The notes under the pieces are model-generated. The model was not told the origin of the DNA. It ran no database searches and worked only from the letters and a program-made list of their open reading frames with translations. Shown in pieces: positions 26,990 through 35,321 of a stretch of DNA of 64,000 nucleotides. How positions within the stretch are numbered: the first letter of the stretch is position 1; each line of letters opens with the position of its first letter. Where the stretch lies: NCBI GenBank assembly GCA_031296325.1, contig JARLFY010000018.1:1-64000 (forward strand). The letters are read 5' to 3'. A program made the position numbers and the translations under genes. The DNA comes from Acidobacteriaceae bacterium. Lineage in GTDB: Bacteria; Acidobacteriota; Terriglobia; Terriglobales; Acidobacteriaceae.

Positions 26990-27898
26990 ATGGACGCAAC
27001 TGTAGCGCCGACACCCCACAAGCACCGCGCGGCTCTTGGCAAGGGAATCGAATCCCTGCTAGGACCACGCCAGACCGTAGCTGCCGCAGCCCCATCGACG
27101 GGAAAGCCGCTTGAGATTGCTCTCGACAAGATCGAGCGCAACCCTCACCAGACGCGCACTGCCTTCGACGAAGCCAAGCTCGCCGAACTGGCGCAGTCGA
27201 TCGCAGCAACCGGAGTGGTGCAGCCCGTGGTTGTGCGCGAGCTTCCCGGCGGACGCTATCAACTCATCATGGGCGAGCGTCGCTGGCGTGCGTCGCAGTC
27301 GGCGGGAAAAGCGACGATCCCGGCCATCATTCGTCTTGTCTCCGACGAGCAAGCTCTGGAGATGACCATCGTCGAGAACCTACAGCGCGCGGATCTGAAT
27401 CCGATGGAGCAGGCGCGCGCGTTTGAGCGACTCAGCCGCGAGTTCAAACTGACGCAGGAGCAGATGGCCGTGCGCACCGGAAAGGATCGCGCCAGTGTTG
27501 GCAACTTCCTTCGTTTGTTGAAGTTGCCTGCGTCCATCCAGAATCTTGTGGAGTCTGGACACCTCAGTTTTGGTCACGGACGCGCTCTGTTGGCGTTGGA
27601 GTCGCCAGAGCGGATGGTAGGAGCTGCGACCAAAATCATGTCGCTGGCGATGTCTGTACGGCAGACTGAGACCTACGTGCAGGGACTGATCAATCCCGAG
27701 TTGAAGCCAAAGGCGAAGCAGGAGGCAGCCAAGGTTAAGGCTCTCGATCCCAACGTCCACGAGGCGCAGGATCGCATTCAGCGGCGGCTTGGTCTCAAGG
27801 TACACATCGAGGACAAGAGCGGCAAGGGCCGGGTCATCATCGAATACACCGGGATTGACGACTTCGACGCAATCCTGACAGCTCTGGGCGAGGATTAA
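26990..27898 (+). CDS. parB: Chromosome-partitioning protein ParB
   Basis: 302 residues. N-terminal ParA-stimulating HRAALGKGIESLLG, ParB/Srx CTPase domain with ALDKIERNPHQTRTAFDEAKLAELAQSIAATGVVQPVVVRELPGGRYQLIMGERRWRAS (GERR motif), IVENLQRADLNPMEQARAFERL, helix-turn-helix EQMAVRTGKDRASVGNFLRLLKLP and GHGRALL, then a C-terminal dimerisation domain. AGAGGA precedes the ATG by 7 nt. Its stop overlaps the convergent DUF2461 gene by 4 bp. Confidence 0.97.
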   Translation: MDATVAPTPHKHRAALGKGIESLLGPRQTVAAAAPSTGKPLEIALDKIERNPHQTRTAFDEAKLAELAQSIAATGVVQPVVVRELPGGRYQLIMGERRWRASQSAGKATIPAIIRLVSDEQALEMTIVENLQRADLNPMEQARAFERLSREFKLTQEQMAVRTGKDRASVGNFLRLLKLPASIQNLVESGHLSFGHGRALLALESPERMVGAATKIMSLAMSVRQTETYVQGLINPELKPKAKQEAAKVKALDPNVHEAQDRIQRRLGLKVHIEDKSGKGRVIIEYTGIDDFDAILTALGED

Positions 27899-28581
27899 TC
27901 TTTTTCCGTTGACTCTGTAAGCGGTGCGTTCAAGAGGTGAACGATTGGCGCGGCCAGTGCGAATCGCCTGACGATCTCCTGCAACAGCACGGGCTGGGTC
28001 GCCAGCTCCGCCGGCAGAGTCGCCGCAACGCCCCACTGCCGACAGAGCAGCAGATCCAGCGCGGGAGAATCGGCGGAGAAGCCACGCGGCGGCCGCGTCA
28101 ACCGATTACCCTCGAACTCGCTCATTGCGGTGCGCAGCTTGCGGCCTGCCAGCAGATCGCGCAGCTCTTCGTGGTGGACTTCCAGATAGCGACGAATCGC
28201 CAATGTTTGCGCGGGTGTGGGCATATAGATGCCCGCTGCGATGATGGTCTCCTTCGCGCTGAAGTGGAAGTAGAAGCCTGCGCCAGAGGTCTTCTCCATG
28301 CCAGCGCGCGCCCACCATGCGGCTGCATGAGTCTTGTACGGACTCTTGTCGGCGGCAAAGCGCGTGTCGCGGTAGATGCGAAACAGGCACTTCGGCGCGG
28401 GACGAACGTGCTCTGGCGCAAAGTCAGCCAGAGCCTCATTCACCTCTTCTACCAGCGCCAACATCGGCGCCTTGATCTCGCGCTCGTAGACCGCCTTGCG
28501 CGGATCGAACCACGCTCGATCATTGTGCCGCGCCAGCGAGCGCAGAAATTTAAGCGCCTCCGGCCTGAAGTACGTCCCCAT
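27895..28581 (-). CDS. DUF2461 family protein
   Basis: 228 residues matching the conserved DUF2461 (TIGR02453) family: YFRPEALKFLRSLARHNDRAWFDPRKAVYEREIKAPM, FRIYRDTRFAADKSPYKTHAAAWW, GAGFYFHFSAKETIIAAGIYMP. The family is widespread, small and cytoplasmic, with no established activity. Convergent with parB and only 2 bp upstream of the E2 gene stop side on the other flank (sucB start lies further upstream), so no shared role is implied. Confidence 0.88.
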   Translation of the reverse strand: MGTYFRPEALKFLRSLARHNDRAWFDPRKAVYEREIKAPMLALVEEVNEALADFAPEHVRPAPKCLFRIYRDTRFAADKSPYKTHAAAWWARAGMEKTSGAGFYFHFSAKETIIAAGIYMPTPAQTLAIRRYLEVHHEELRDLLAGRKLRTAMSEFEGNRLTRPPRGFSADSPALDLLLCRQWGVAATLPAELATQPVLLQEIVRRFALAAPIVHLLNAPLTESTEKD

Positions 28582-28583
28582 TC

Positions 28584-30182
28584 CTAGCCGATCTCTTCAT
28601 TCCAGTTTTCGAGATAGGATTTGAACTCGGACATGAACTTACCGGCGTCGGATCCGTCTACGATGCGGTGGTCGAAGCCCAGGCTGAAGTGCTGGATCCA
28701 GCGAATGGCGATGGAGTCGTTGCCGTCCTCGTCGGTCAGCACCGTGGCCTCCTTGTTCATCCCGCCGATGCCCAGAATAGCCGACTGCGGCTGGTTGATG
28801 ATGGGCAAGCCGAACAGCTCGCCGAAGATTCCCGAGTTGGTCAGGGTAAAGGTTCCGCCGGAGATCTCGTCCGGGGCGAGCTTCTTGCCTCGTGCGCGCG
28901 CCGCTACGTCCACAATGGCGCGGGCGATGCCCAGGAAGTTGCGCTCCTCGGTCTGCTTGATGACCGGAACGATCAGCCCCCACTCCAACGCCACCGCAAT
29001 GCCGATGTTGATGTTCTTGTTATAGCGAATGGCGTCGCCTTCAATCACCGCATTGACGATGGGGAACTTGCGCAGAGCCGCGATGGCGGCGCGCGTGATG
29101 AAGGGCATGTAGGTCAGCTTGACGCCGTTACGCTGCTCATACTTCGCCTTTTCTTTGCCGCGAATGCCCACGATGCGCGTCATATCCACCTTGAAGACGG
29201 AATGGACATGCGGGCTGGTCTGCTTGGATTCAACCATGCGACGCGCAATAATGCTGCGCATCTTGGTCATCGGCACAATCTCGCCGAGTGCCGGAGCCGA
29301 TGTCGGCGCGGCGGGAGCTGGGGCAGAGGCCGCAGGCTTGGCCGGAGCCGCAGCGGGCTTGGCCACAGGATTCTCCATATAGCTGATAATGTCGGTCTTG
29401 GTGATGCGTCCGGCTGAGCCGGAGCCAGAAACTTGGCTGAGGTCTACATTATTCTCCTTGGCGATCTTGCGTACCAAAGGCGAAGAACGCTGCGACTCGC
29501 CGACCGATGCCTGCACCGCAGCGGGTGCAACTGGGGCGGAGACGGCTGGCGCTGCGGGGGCTATTGGAGCGGCTGCGGGGGCTGCCGCAGGCTTGGCTGC
29601 TCCACCGCCGATGACCGCGACGACCGTGTTGATGCCAACGGTCGAGCCTTCGGGAAACTTGATCTCGCTGAGAACGCCAGCGGCGGGCGAAGGAATCTCC
29701 GCGTCCACCTTGTCGGTCGAAATCTCAAAGAGCGGCTCATCGCGCTCAACCTTGTCGCCAACCTTCTTCAGCCACTTGGTAATCGTTCCCTCAGTGATCG
29801 ACTCGCCCATCTGCGGCATGGGGACGTCGGTACCCGAGGCCTCGCCGGGGGTGGATTCCGCAGCGGGCGCAGCAACAGCAGGCGTAGCGGCTGCATCGGC
29901 AACAGGCGCAGCAACAGCGGCGGACGGCGCGGCAACAGCCTCTCCCTCTTCGGCGACGACGCAGACGACGGTGTTGATCTGCACCGTGCTGCCCTCTGTC
30001 ACTTTGATCTCTACAAGGGTTCCAGCGGCGGGCGAGGGAATCTCCGCGTCCACCTTATCGGTGGAGATCTCGAAGAGCGGCTCGTCGCGCGCGACCGTGT
30101 CGCCAATCTTCTTGAGCCACTTGGTGAGGGTACCTTCGGTGATCGATTCGCCCATCTGGGGCATTACAACGTCAGTCGGCAT
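28584..30182 (-). CDS. sucB: 2-oxoacid dehydrogenase E2 (dihydrolipoamide acyl/succinyltransferase), two lipoyl domains
   Basis: 532 residues. Two N-terminal lipoyl domains carry lipoate-attachment lysines in STDKVDAEIPSP at about residues 43 and 158, joined by Ala/Pro-rich linkers. A peripheral-subunit-binding domain (SPLVRKIAKENNVDLSQVSGSGSAGRITKTDII, about 240-275) and the CAT domain follow, ending with the active-site HRIVDGSDAGKF. The DKVDAEIPSP form is typical of 2-oxoglutarate or branched-chain E2, so the substrate is not settled. AAGGA 8 nt before ATG at 30182 sets the start; the upstream frame is spurious. lipB and lpdA lie upstream on the same strand, an E3-lipoylation-E2 grouping without E1. 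Confidence 0.9.
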   Translation of the reverse strand: MPTDVVMPQMGESITEGTLTKWLKKIGDTVARDEPLFEISTDKVDAEIPSPAAGTLVEIKVTEGSTVQINTVVCVVAEEGEAVAAPSAAVAAPVADAAATPAVAAPAAESTPGEASGTDVPMPQMGESITEGTITKWLKKVGDKVERDEPLFEISTDKVDAEIPSPAAGVLSEIKFPEGSTVGINTVVAVIGGGAAKPAAAPAAAPIAPAAPAVSAPVAPAAVQASVGESQRSSPLVRKIAKENNVDLSQVSGSGSAGRITKTDIISYMENPVAKPAAAPAKPAASAPAPAAPTSAPALGEIVPMTKMRSIIARRMVESKQTSPHVHSVFKVDMTRIVGIRGKEKAKYEQRNGVKLTYMPFITRAAIAALRKFPIVNAVIEGDAIRYNKNINIGIAVALEWGLIVPVIKQTEERNFLGIARAIVDVAARARGKKLAPDEISGGTFTLTNSGIFGELFGLPIINQPQSAILGIGGMNKEATVLTDEDGNDSIAIRWIQHFSLGFDHRIVDGSDAGKFMSEFKSYLENWNEEIG

Positions 30183-30330
30183 GAGGATTCCTTCCAGAGT
30201 TCGTGGGCGCCGCAAATACGTTCGTCCGCCCTTGGATTATAAGGCTTGGAGTTGCAGGTTTGCTGTGATCGAGAGAACGAAACGCGTTTTGGCCCTGAAG
30301 AATAGATGCGCGGAAAGCAGCCGAAGGCAC

Positions 30331-31164
30331 TCATTTTTGCGCTCCCGACGAAACAGTTTTGGCGGGAGCCAGCAGTTGCTCCAGCGACTCGCACCACAGC
30401 ATCTGGCGATCGAAGACACGGCCAAAGTTGCGCGCCGTAGCGTTGATGGCGCGCTCCATCGTCGGCTGCGCACTGGCATCGGCCTCCATCTCCAGACTGG
30501 TGACGCCGCGATCTTTGATCCCGCACGGCACAATCCAGTCGAAGTCGCGCAGGTCGGTCGTAACGTTCAGCGCGAAGCCGTGCGAGGTCACTCCCTGCGA
30601 GACGTGTACGCCGATTGCGGCCAGCTTCTTCTCGCGAATCTTCTGATTTAGAGTTGCGTCGGACGTGGGTGCCCCATCCATAACAGTCTTTCCGTCATGA
30701 GTGGGATCTAAGCCAGTCGCAGAATCTCCGCCGCCAAAGGTCCAGACTCCGGTGATCTTTGGAATGCGTTTGGCCATCACACCGAAGTCGGCGCAGGTGC
30801 GGATCAACGCCTCTTCCAACATGCGCACAAAGTCGACCGGCCCCAGATGCGGCCCGCTCTTGCCCGGCCACTCGCCGCGCAGATCGACGATGGGGTAGCC
30901 GACCAACTGCCCCGGCCCATGGTAGGTCACGTCCCCGCCGCGATTGATCTCGTGCAGGGTAACGCCGCGGCTGGCTAGTAGCTCGTCGCTGGCCAGAATA
31001 TTGGAGCGCGATGCGTTACGACCCAGCGTAATCACCGGAGGATGTTCGAGCAACAGCAGCGTGTCGCCGATCGCGTCAGCCTTGCGCGCAGCGATGACGC
31101 GCTGCTGGATCGCCAGCGCGTCATCGTAGGGAACGCGTCCGAGATGGAGTAAATGGATGAACAA
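30331..31164 (-). CDS. lipB: Octanoyltransferase LipB with repeat-derived insertion
   Basis: Transfers octanoyl from acyl carrier protein to lipoyl domains, including those of the adjacent E2. Conserved: ITLGRNASRSNIL, EINRGGDVTYHGPGQLVGYPIVDLR, KLAAIGVHVSQGVTSHGFALNV with the catalytic Lys, and WIVPCGI with the catalytic Cys. Between GVWTF and KKLAAIGV, where LipB has only a few residues, there are about 36 extra (including LDPTHDGKTVMDGAPTSDA), encoded by a dispersed repeat. Start is probably TTG at 31164, 30 nt after the lpdA stop; no strong Shine-Dalgarno is seen, and the longer frame to 31323 overlaps lpdA. Confidence 0.92.
   Translation of the reverse strand: MFIHLLHLGRVPYDDALAIQQRVIAARKADAIGDTLLLLEHPPVITLGRNASRSNILASDELLASRGVTLHEINRGGDVTYHGPGQLVGYPIVDLRGEWPGKSGPHLGPVDFVRMLEEALIRTCADFGVMAKRIPKITGVWTFGGGDSATGLDPTHDGKTVMDGAPTSDATLNQKIREKKLAAIGVHVSQGVTSHGFALNVTTDLRDFDWIVPCGIKDRGVTSLEMEADASAQPTMERAINATARNFGRVFDRQMLWCESLEQLLAPAKTVSSGAQK
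30665..30708 (-). repeat. Type C repeat inserted in frame in lipB
   Basis: On the minus strand GATCCCACTCAT ... ATGGATGGGGCACCCAC, matching the intergenic copies at 52551 and 62678 (ATCCCACCCATCGC ... GCGATGGATGGGGCACYC) at both arms, with a diverged centre. Confidence 0.75.
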
Positions 31165-31193
31165 GATTGTGCGAAGCTGATTTTCTCCAAGCC

Positions 31194-32615
31194 TTATACG
31201 TTGACAGCCTTGCCTTCGACGCTGCTGAAGGCGTCGAGCAGTGCCTCGGCGACCGTCGGATGCGCGTGGACGGTGAACATCATCTCCTCGACCGTGGCCT
31301 CCAACTCCAGCGCAGTAACGCACTCGGCGATGATCTCCGTCGCGGCTGGGCCGATGATGTGGACGCCGAGAATCTCGCCGTATTTGGCGTCGCTGACGAC
31401 CTTCACAAAGCCGTCGTGTGCGTCCAGAATCGTCGCCTTGGAGTTGCCGACAAACGGGAACTTGCCAATCTTCACCGTGTAGCCCTGCTCCTTGGCCTTG
31501 GCCTCCGAGAGGCCCACGCTGGCGATCTGCGGCTCGCAGTAGGTGCAGCCCGGAATGCGCCGACGATTGATCGGACGCGCGTACTTCCCTGCCATTCGCG
31601 CCGCAACGATCAGCCCCGCCATGCTGCCAACGTGCGCCAACTGCGGCATTCCGCCAACAATGTCGCCGATGGCGTAGATTCCCGGCTCAACCGTCTCCAT
31701 CCACTCGTTGGTCATGATGAAGCCGCGCTCGGTGGCGATCTTCGTCTTCTCCAGCCCCAGGCCTTCCGTCCGAGGCGCACGTCCCACGGCCACCAGAACC
31801 TTCTCCGCCTGCTTGCTCTGCGGCTTGCCGTTCTGGTCGATCCAGCTCACCAGAGCGCCGTCCTTGTTCTTCTCGATCTTCGTATCCTTGACCGATAGGT
31901 TGATGTCGAAGCCGCGCTTCTTCATCAACCGCGTCAACTCCTTGCTGATCTCTTCGTCCTCCACCGGAACGATGCGTGGCAGCATCTCGAGGATCGTTAC
32001 CTCCGCGCCAAAGCTCTTGAAGATCGACGCGAACTCGATGCCCACCGCACCCGATCCGATGACCACCAGCGACTTCGGCACCTCTGCAATCTGTAGAATC
32101 TCGTAGTTGGTCAGGATCGTCTCGTCAGCCTCGTAGCCCGGCAGCATGCGCGCGTTGGAGCCGGTAGCCAGAACAATCTTCTTGGCTTTGATAGTCTGCG
32201 TCTTGCCGTCCACCCCTTTCACCTCGACCGCGTGAACGCCGTCCTTGGCCGCCCCAGTCAGCGTGCCATAGCCCTTGAAGGTGGTGATCTTGTTCTTCTT
32301 CATCAGGAAGTCGAGGCCTTTGGTGTGGCGCGTAATGACGTCATCCTTGCGCGCGATCACAGTCTTCCAGTTCAGCTTCGGCTCGGAGACGCCCTCGATC
32401 CCATAGCGATCCGCGTGATGGATCTGATCCCACAGCTCGGAGCTGAACAGCAGCGCCTTGGTCGGAATGCATCCCCACAGCAGACAGGTTCCGCCCAGCC
32501 GGTCGTTCGCATCGACCAGCGCAACCTTCAAGCCATACTGCGAGGCGCGAATCGCGCAGGTGTATCCAGCCGGGCCACCACCAACTACCACCACATCGAA
32601 GATCGTCTCTGCCAC
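31194..32615 (-). CDS. lpdA: Dihydrolipoamide dehydrogenase (E3)
   Basis: 473-residue flavoprotein disulfide reductase that reoxidises E2 lipoyl groups. FAD motif DVVVVGGGPAGYTCAIRASQYG, redox disulfide GGTCLLWGCIPTKALL (CLLWGC replaces the common CLNVGC), NAD motif VVIGSGAVGIEFASIF, second FAD motif YAIGDIVG, and the C-terminal interface VHAHPTVAEALLDAF with the His-Glu catalytic region at HAHPT. All redox residues are present. First gene of the lpdA-lipB-sucB group. Confidence 0.95.
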   Translation of the reverse strand: MAETIFDVVVVGGGPAGYTCAIRASQYGLKVALVDANDRLGGTCLLWGCIPTKALLFSSELWDQIHHADRYGIEGVSEPKLNWKTVIARKDDVITRHTKGLDFLMKKNKITTFKGYGTLTGAAKDGVHAVEVKGVDGKTQTIKAKKIVLATGSNARMLPGYEADETILTNYEILQIAEVPKSLVVIGSGAVGIEFASIFKSFGAEVTILEMLPRIVPVEDEEISKELTRLMKKRGFDINLSVKDTKIEKNKDGALVSWIDQNGKPQSKQAEKVLVAVGRAPRTEGLGLEKTKIATERGFIMTNEWMETVEPGIYAIGDIVGGMPQLAHVGSMAGLIVAARMAGKYARPINRRRIPGCTYCEPQIASVGLSEAKAKEQGYTVKIGKFPFVGNSKATILDAHDGFVKVVSDAKYGEILGVHIIGPAATEIIAECVTALELEATVEEMMFTVHAHPTVAEALLDAFSSVEGKAVNV

Positions 32616-32773
32616 AGTCGGCTCCTATCGTCTCTGGAATTCTTGACTACTATATCTCTACTGCCCAATTTTACGCTTGGATTCGCCTAACACTCAGATG
32701 CTCCAGCCGTATCCCGCGACGCACTCTCATCGCAATAGTACTTTTCAAATTTACGGTATGCCCATAAATGCAT

Positions 32774-32821
32774 TGTCATTCTGACCCTCAAGCGAAGCGA
32801 AGGGGAAGAATCCCCGCATTG
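32774..32821 (+). repeat. Dispersed palindromic repeat, type B variant
   Basis: TGTCATTCTGACCCTCAAGC then GAAGCGAAGGGGAAGAATCC and CCGC, an expanded core. Its right flank ACAATCTACCCCTTTG matches that of the copy at 62514. Confidence 0.75.
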
Positions 32822-32858
32822 CTCTTAGCGCAACAATCTACCCCTTTGCTGAAAAACT

Positions 32859-33494
32859 CTACCAGGCAATATAGACTCCTTTGCCGACCCACTCCGACGA
32901 GCCGATCTGCCGCATCATAAACTCCGCCACATCGGTGCGTGAGATGCGCGAGGCCCCCGGCGGCAACGCCTCGCCATCGACCCGACAGCCGCGCCCCGGC
33001 CCATTGGTCAGCATCGGCGGCATCACCATCGTCCAGTCCAACCCGCTGGCGGAGAGCGTCTCCCACTGTGCGATCTGCGAGGCCACCGGCCACTTCAGAA
33101 TCGTCTTGTAGACAATATGATGAACGATCCAGCGTTGAACCGCGGACTGCTTCTTCATCGAGTCTTCCCGTGCCCCAGCCGAACCGAGCGCGATAATCCT
33201 CCGCACCCTGGTCTCCCGCATCGCCGCCACAATCAGCGGCACAGCGCGCTCCAGCACATCCTCTCGCCGCCACGATCGAGCACCCAGCGCGGAGAGAACC
33301 ACGTCGGCCCCATCAATAGTCTGGCGAACCGCCACAGGATCGAAGGCGCTGCCCGCGACGACGCGCACCTGCTCGCGTTGTGCGAACACCTCCGGCCTCC
33401 TCACCAGCGCCGAAACCTCATATCCCGCCACCAGCGATCTCTCCGTCAACAACCTGCCCGTACTTCCGCTGGCTCCAAAGATGGCTACCTTCAT
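32859..33494 (-). CDS. NAD(P)-binding SDR-like oxidoreductase
   Basis: 211 residues of the atypical SDR (NmrA/YwnB-like) type: MKVAIFGASGSTGRLLTERSLVAGYEVSALVR is the Rossmann start with GxxGxxG, followed by GADVVLSALGA, RRIIALGSAGA, LDWTMVMPPMLTNGPG and ISRTDVAEFMMRQI. The catalytic Tyr-Lys of classical SDRs is not visible. GGAGG 7 nt before ATG at 33494 fixes the start. Substrate unknown. Confidence 0.88.
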   Translation of the reverse strand: MKVAIFGASGSTGRLLTERSLVAGYEVSALVRRPEVFAQREQVRVVAGSAFDPVAVRQTIDGADVVLSALGARSWRREDVLERAVPLIVAAMRETRVRRIIALGSAGAREDSMKKQSAVQRWIVHHIVYKTILKWPVASQIAQWETLSASGLDWTMVMPPMLTNGPGRGCRVDGEALPPGASRISRTDVAEFMMRQIGSSEWVGKGVYIAW

Positions 33495-34076
33495 GGAATG
33501 CCTCCCGAGGTTCATGTCCAATTATCCACCGGGCAGGGTTCTTGGTTGTTAATAAAATGGAGTTTATAAATTCCTGAAATAAAGCGTTTTGTCCTTCTTT
33601 CCCGAGATACGGACAGGTTTGCTTGCGGGCTTTTGACTCCTGCCTGTGCAGAAGTGCGATAAATAGGGTGCTTCCGCACAGCAGTACACAGGTCTTGCTT
33701 CTTCTTCGACATTCTCCATCCAGTTTCCTAAATCAGGACAGGGGAATAAATATCGTGCAATGTGATAGATATGACAGTAATCCACATTTCCAGCGGGAAC
33801 GGTTACTGCTACTAGTATTTCTCTGTATTTATTAAGTTTTTAAGTAGTAGCCGTACGCCGTAGAGCTTTTGCATCCAGCCCCTCCCAGCCACATTCGCAT
33901 CGCCCTCGCATCGCACACATCCGTCCACTCTTCCACAAATTAATTCATCGCCGGTGGAGCTTAAACCCAATAGAATCGAGAGGACGACGCAATGGGAGTG
34001 CAAACAGCACCGAATTCGGTGTAAAGTTTGGCCAGCATCCTATTGCAACCAAAGAATGCCCGGAGAGATTTCCAAG
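33495..34076. other. 582-bp A+T-rich region upstream of dnaN
   Basis: No supportable gene. It contains DnaA-box-like TAATCCACA (33778-33786) and the weaker TCTTCCACA (33929-33937) and is notably A+T-rich for this genome around 33530-33850. It should hold the dnaN promoter; a role in replication initiation is possible but not shown. Confidence 0.5.
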
Positions 34077-35315
34077 ATGACTGAAGATCAGGATGCAACG
34101 CCCGTAGCAACGGAAACAATTCCCGTAGCAACGCAGGAGCCCGAGATGACGACTGAAGTCGCGCCCACTGGAAACGCCGCGCCCACCGGAAACCTTGAGA
34201 TCAGCGTCTCCCGCGCCGAACTACTGCGCGAGCTGACTGCGGCTCAGTCTGTCGTGGAGCGTAAGACGACCATCCCGATCCTCTCCAACTTTCTCTTCGA
34301 GGCCAGCGAAGACCGGCTCTCGATTACCGCCACGGACCTCGATCAAGGTCTGCGCACCAGTTGCACAGCCAAGGTCAAGAAGCCCGGAGCCTGCACTATT
34401 CCCGCGCGCAAGCTCTACGACTACATCAAACTGCTGCCCGAGGGCGACATCTCCATCAAACTGATGGACAATCACTGGGTGCAGATCCGCGCCGGTCGCT
34501 CCAACACCAAGATGGTTGGCATGGCTCGCGCCAACTACCCGCTGGTTCCCGAGTTCCCCGCCTCTGGAGCGGTCAAGATCTCCGTCTCTGCGCTGAAGAA
34601 CATGATCTCGAAGACGATCTTCGCCATCTCCAACGAGGAGAGCCGCTACACCCTGAACGGAGCGCTGCTGGTGCTCAAGGCGGAGTCGATGGCCATGGTC
34701 GCCACCGACGGCCACCGTCTGGCGCACATCGAGAAGCTGGGCGAGTCGCTCGACGGCATCAACGGCGAGAAGAAGACCCTGATTCCGCGCAAGGCACTCA
34801 GCGAGTTGCTCTCTCTGCTCAACTCCACCGAGGCCGAATCGATGGAGTTCGCCGACGATGAGCAGACGCTCTTCTTCCGCGTGGGCAATCGTGTGCTGAC
34901 CAGCCGCAAACTGACCGGCCAGTTCCCCAACTACGAGGCGGTTCTGCCGCGTGACAACAACAAGTTCGTCATCGTCCGCTCGGAGGACCTGATGGGATGC
35001 ATTCAGCGCGTCGCCCAGTTCGCCGACGAGCGCTCGGGAGCCATCAAGATTCGTCTGGAGCAGAACGAGTTGAAGCTCTCTTCCTCGTCCACCGACTCTG
35101 GCGAATCCGAGGACACCATCGAGACGCCCTACAACTACGACCCCATCGTAGTTGGCTTCAATAGCCAGTACCTGATCGACTTCCTCAAGGCCATTGGCAA
35201 CACCGGCGAGGTTCGCCTGGAGTTCAAGGACGCGCAGTCCGCCGGACAGATGCGCCCCGAGGACGGCTCGGACGACGTCAAATACCGCTACATCCTGATG
35301 CCCATGAGGATCTGA
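34077..35315 (+). CDS. dnaN: DNA polymerase III beta subunit (sliding clamp)
   Basis: 412 residues. The three clamp domains start at LEISVSRAELLRELTAAQSVVERKTTIPILSNFLF, with ATDLDQGLRTSCTAKV, YTLNGALLVLKAESMAMVATDGHRLAHIE, TGQFPNYEAVLPRDNNK and the C-terminal RYILMPMRI hydrophobic-pocket strand. The clamp normally begins at about residue 1; here a roughly 35-residue low-complexity N-terminal extension (ATPVATETIPVATQEPE, APTGNAAPTGN) precedes it, built from short internal duplications. GGAGAG 9 nt before ATG at 34077 supports this start; ATG at 34056 and the frame to 33954 are less likely. dnaA is not in the window. Confidence 0.96.
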   Translation: MTEDQDATPVATETIPVATQEPEMTTEVAPTGNAAPTGNLEISVSRAELLRELTAAQSVVERKTTIPILSNFLFEASEDRLSITATDLDQGLRTSCTAKVKKPGACTIPARKLYDYIKLLPEGDISIKLMDNHWVQIRAGRSNTKMVGMARANYPLVPEFPASGAVKISVSALKNMISKTIFAISNEESRYTLNGALLVLKAESMAMVATDGHRLAHIEKLGESLDGINGEKKTLIPRKALSELLSLLNSTEAESMEFADDEQTLFFRVGNRVLTSRKLTGQFPNYEAVLPRDNNKFVIVRSEDLMGCIQRVAQFADERSGAIKIRLEQNELKLSSSSTDSGESEDTIETPYNYDPIVVGFNSQYLIDFLKAIGNTGEVRLEFKDAQSAGQMRPEDGSDDVKYRYILMPMRI

Positions 35316-35321
35316 TCTTAC

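Noticed and set aside
29389-30651. 420-codon plus-strand open frame
   Set aside because: Complement of the lipoyl-domain region of sucB; apparent repeats are the Ala/Pro linkers read backwards.
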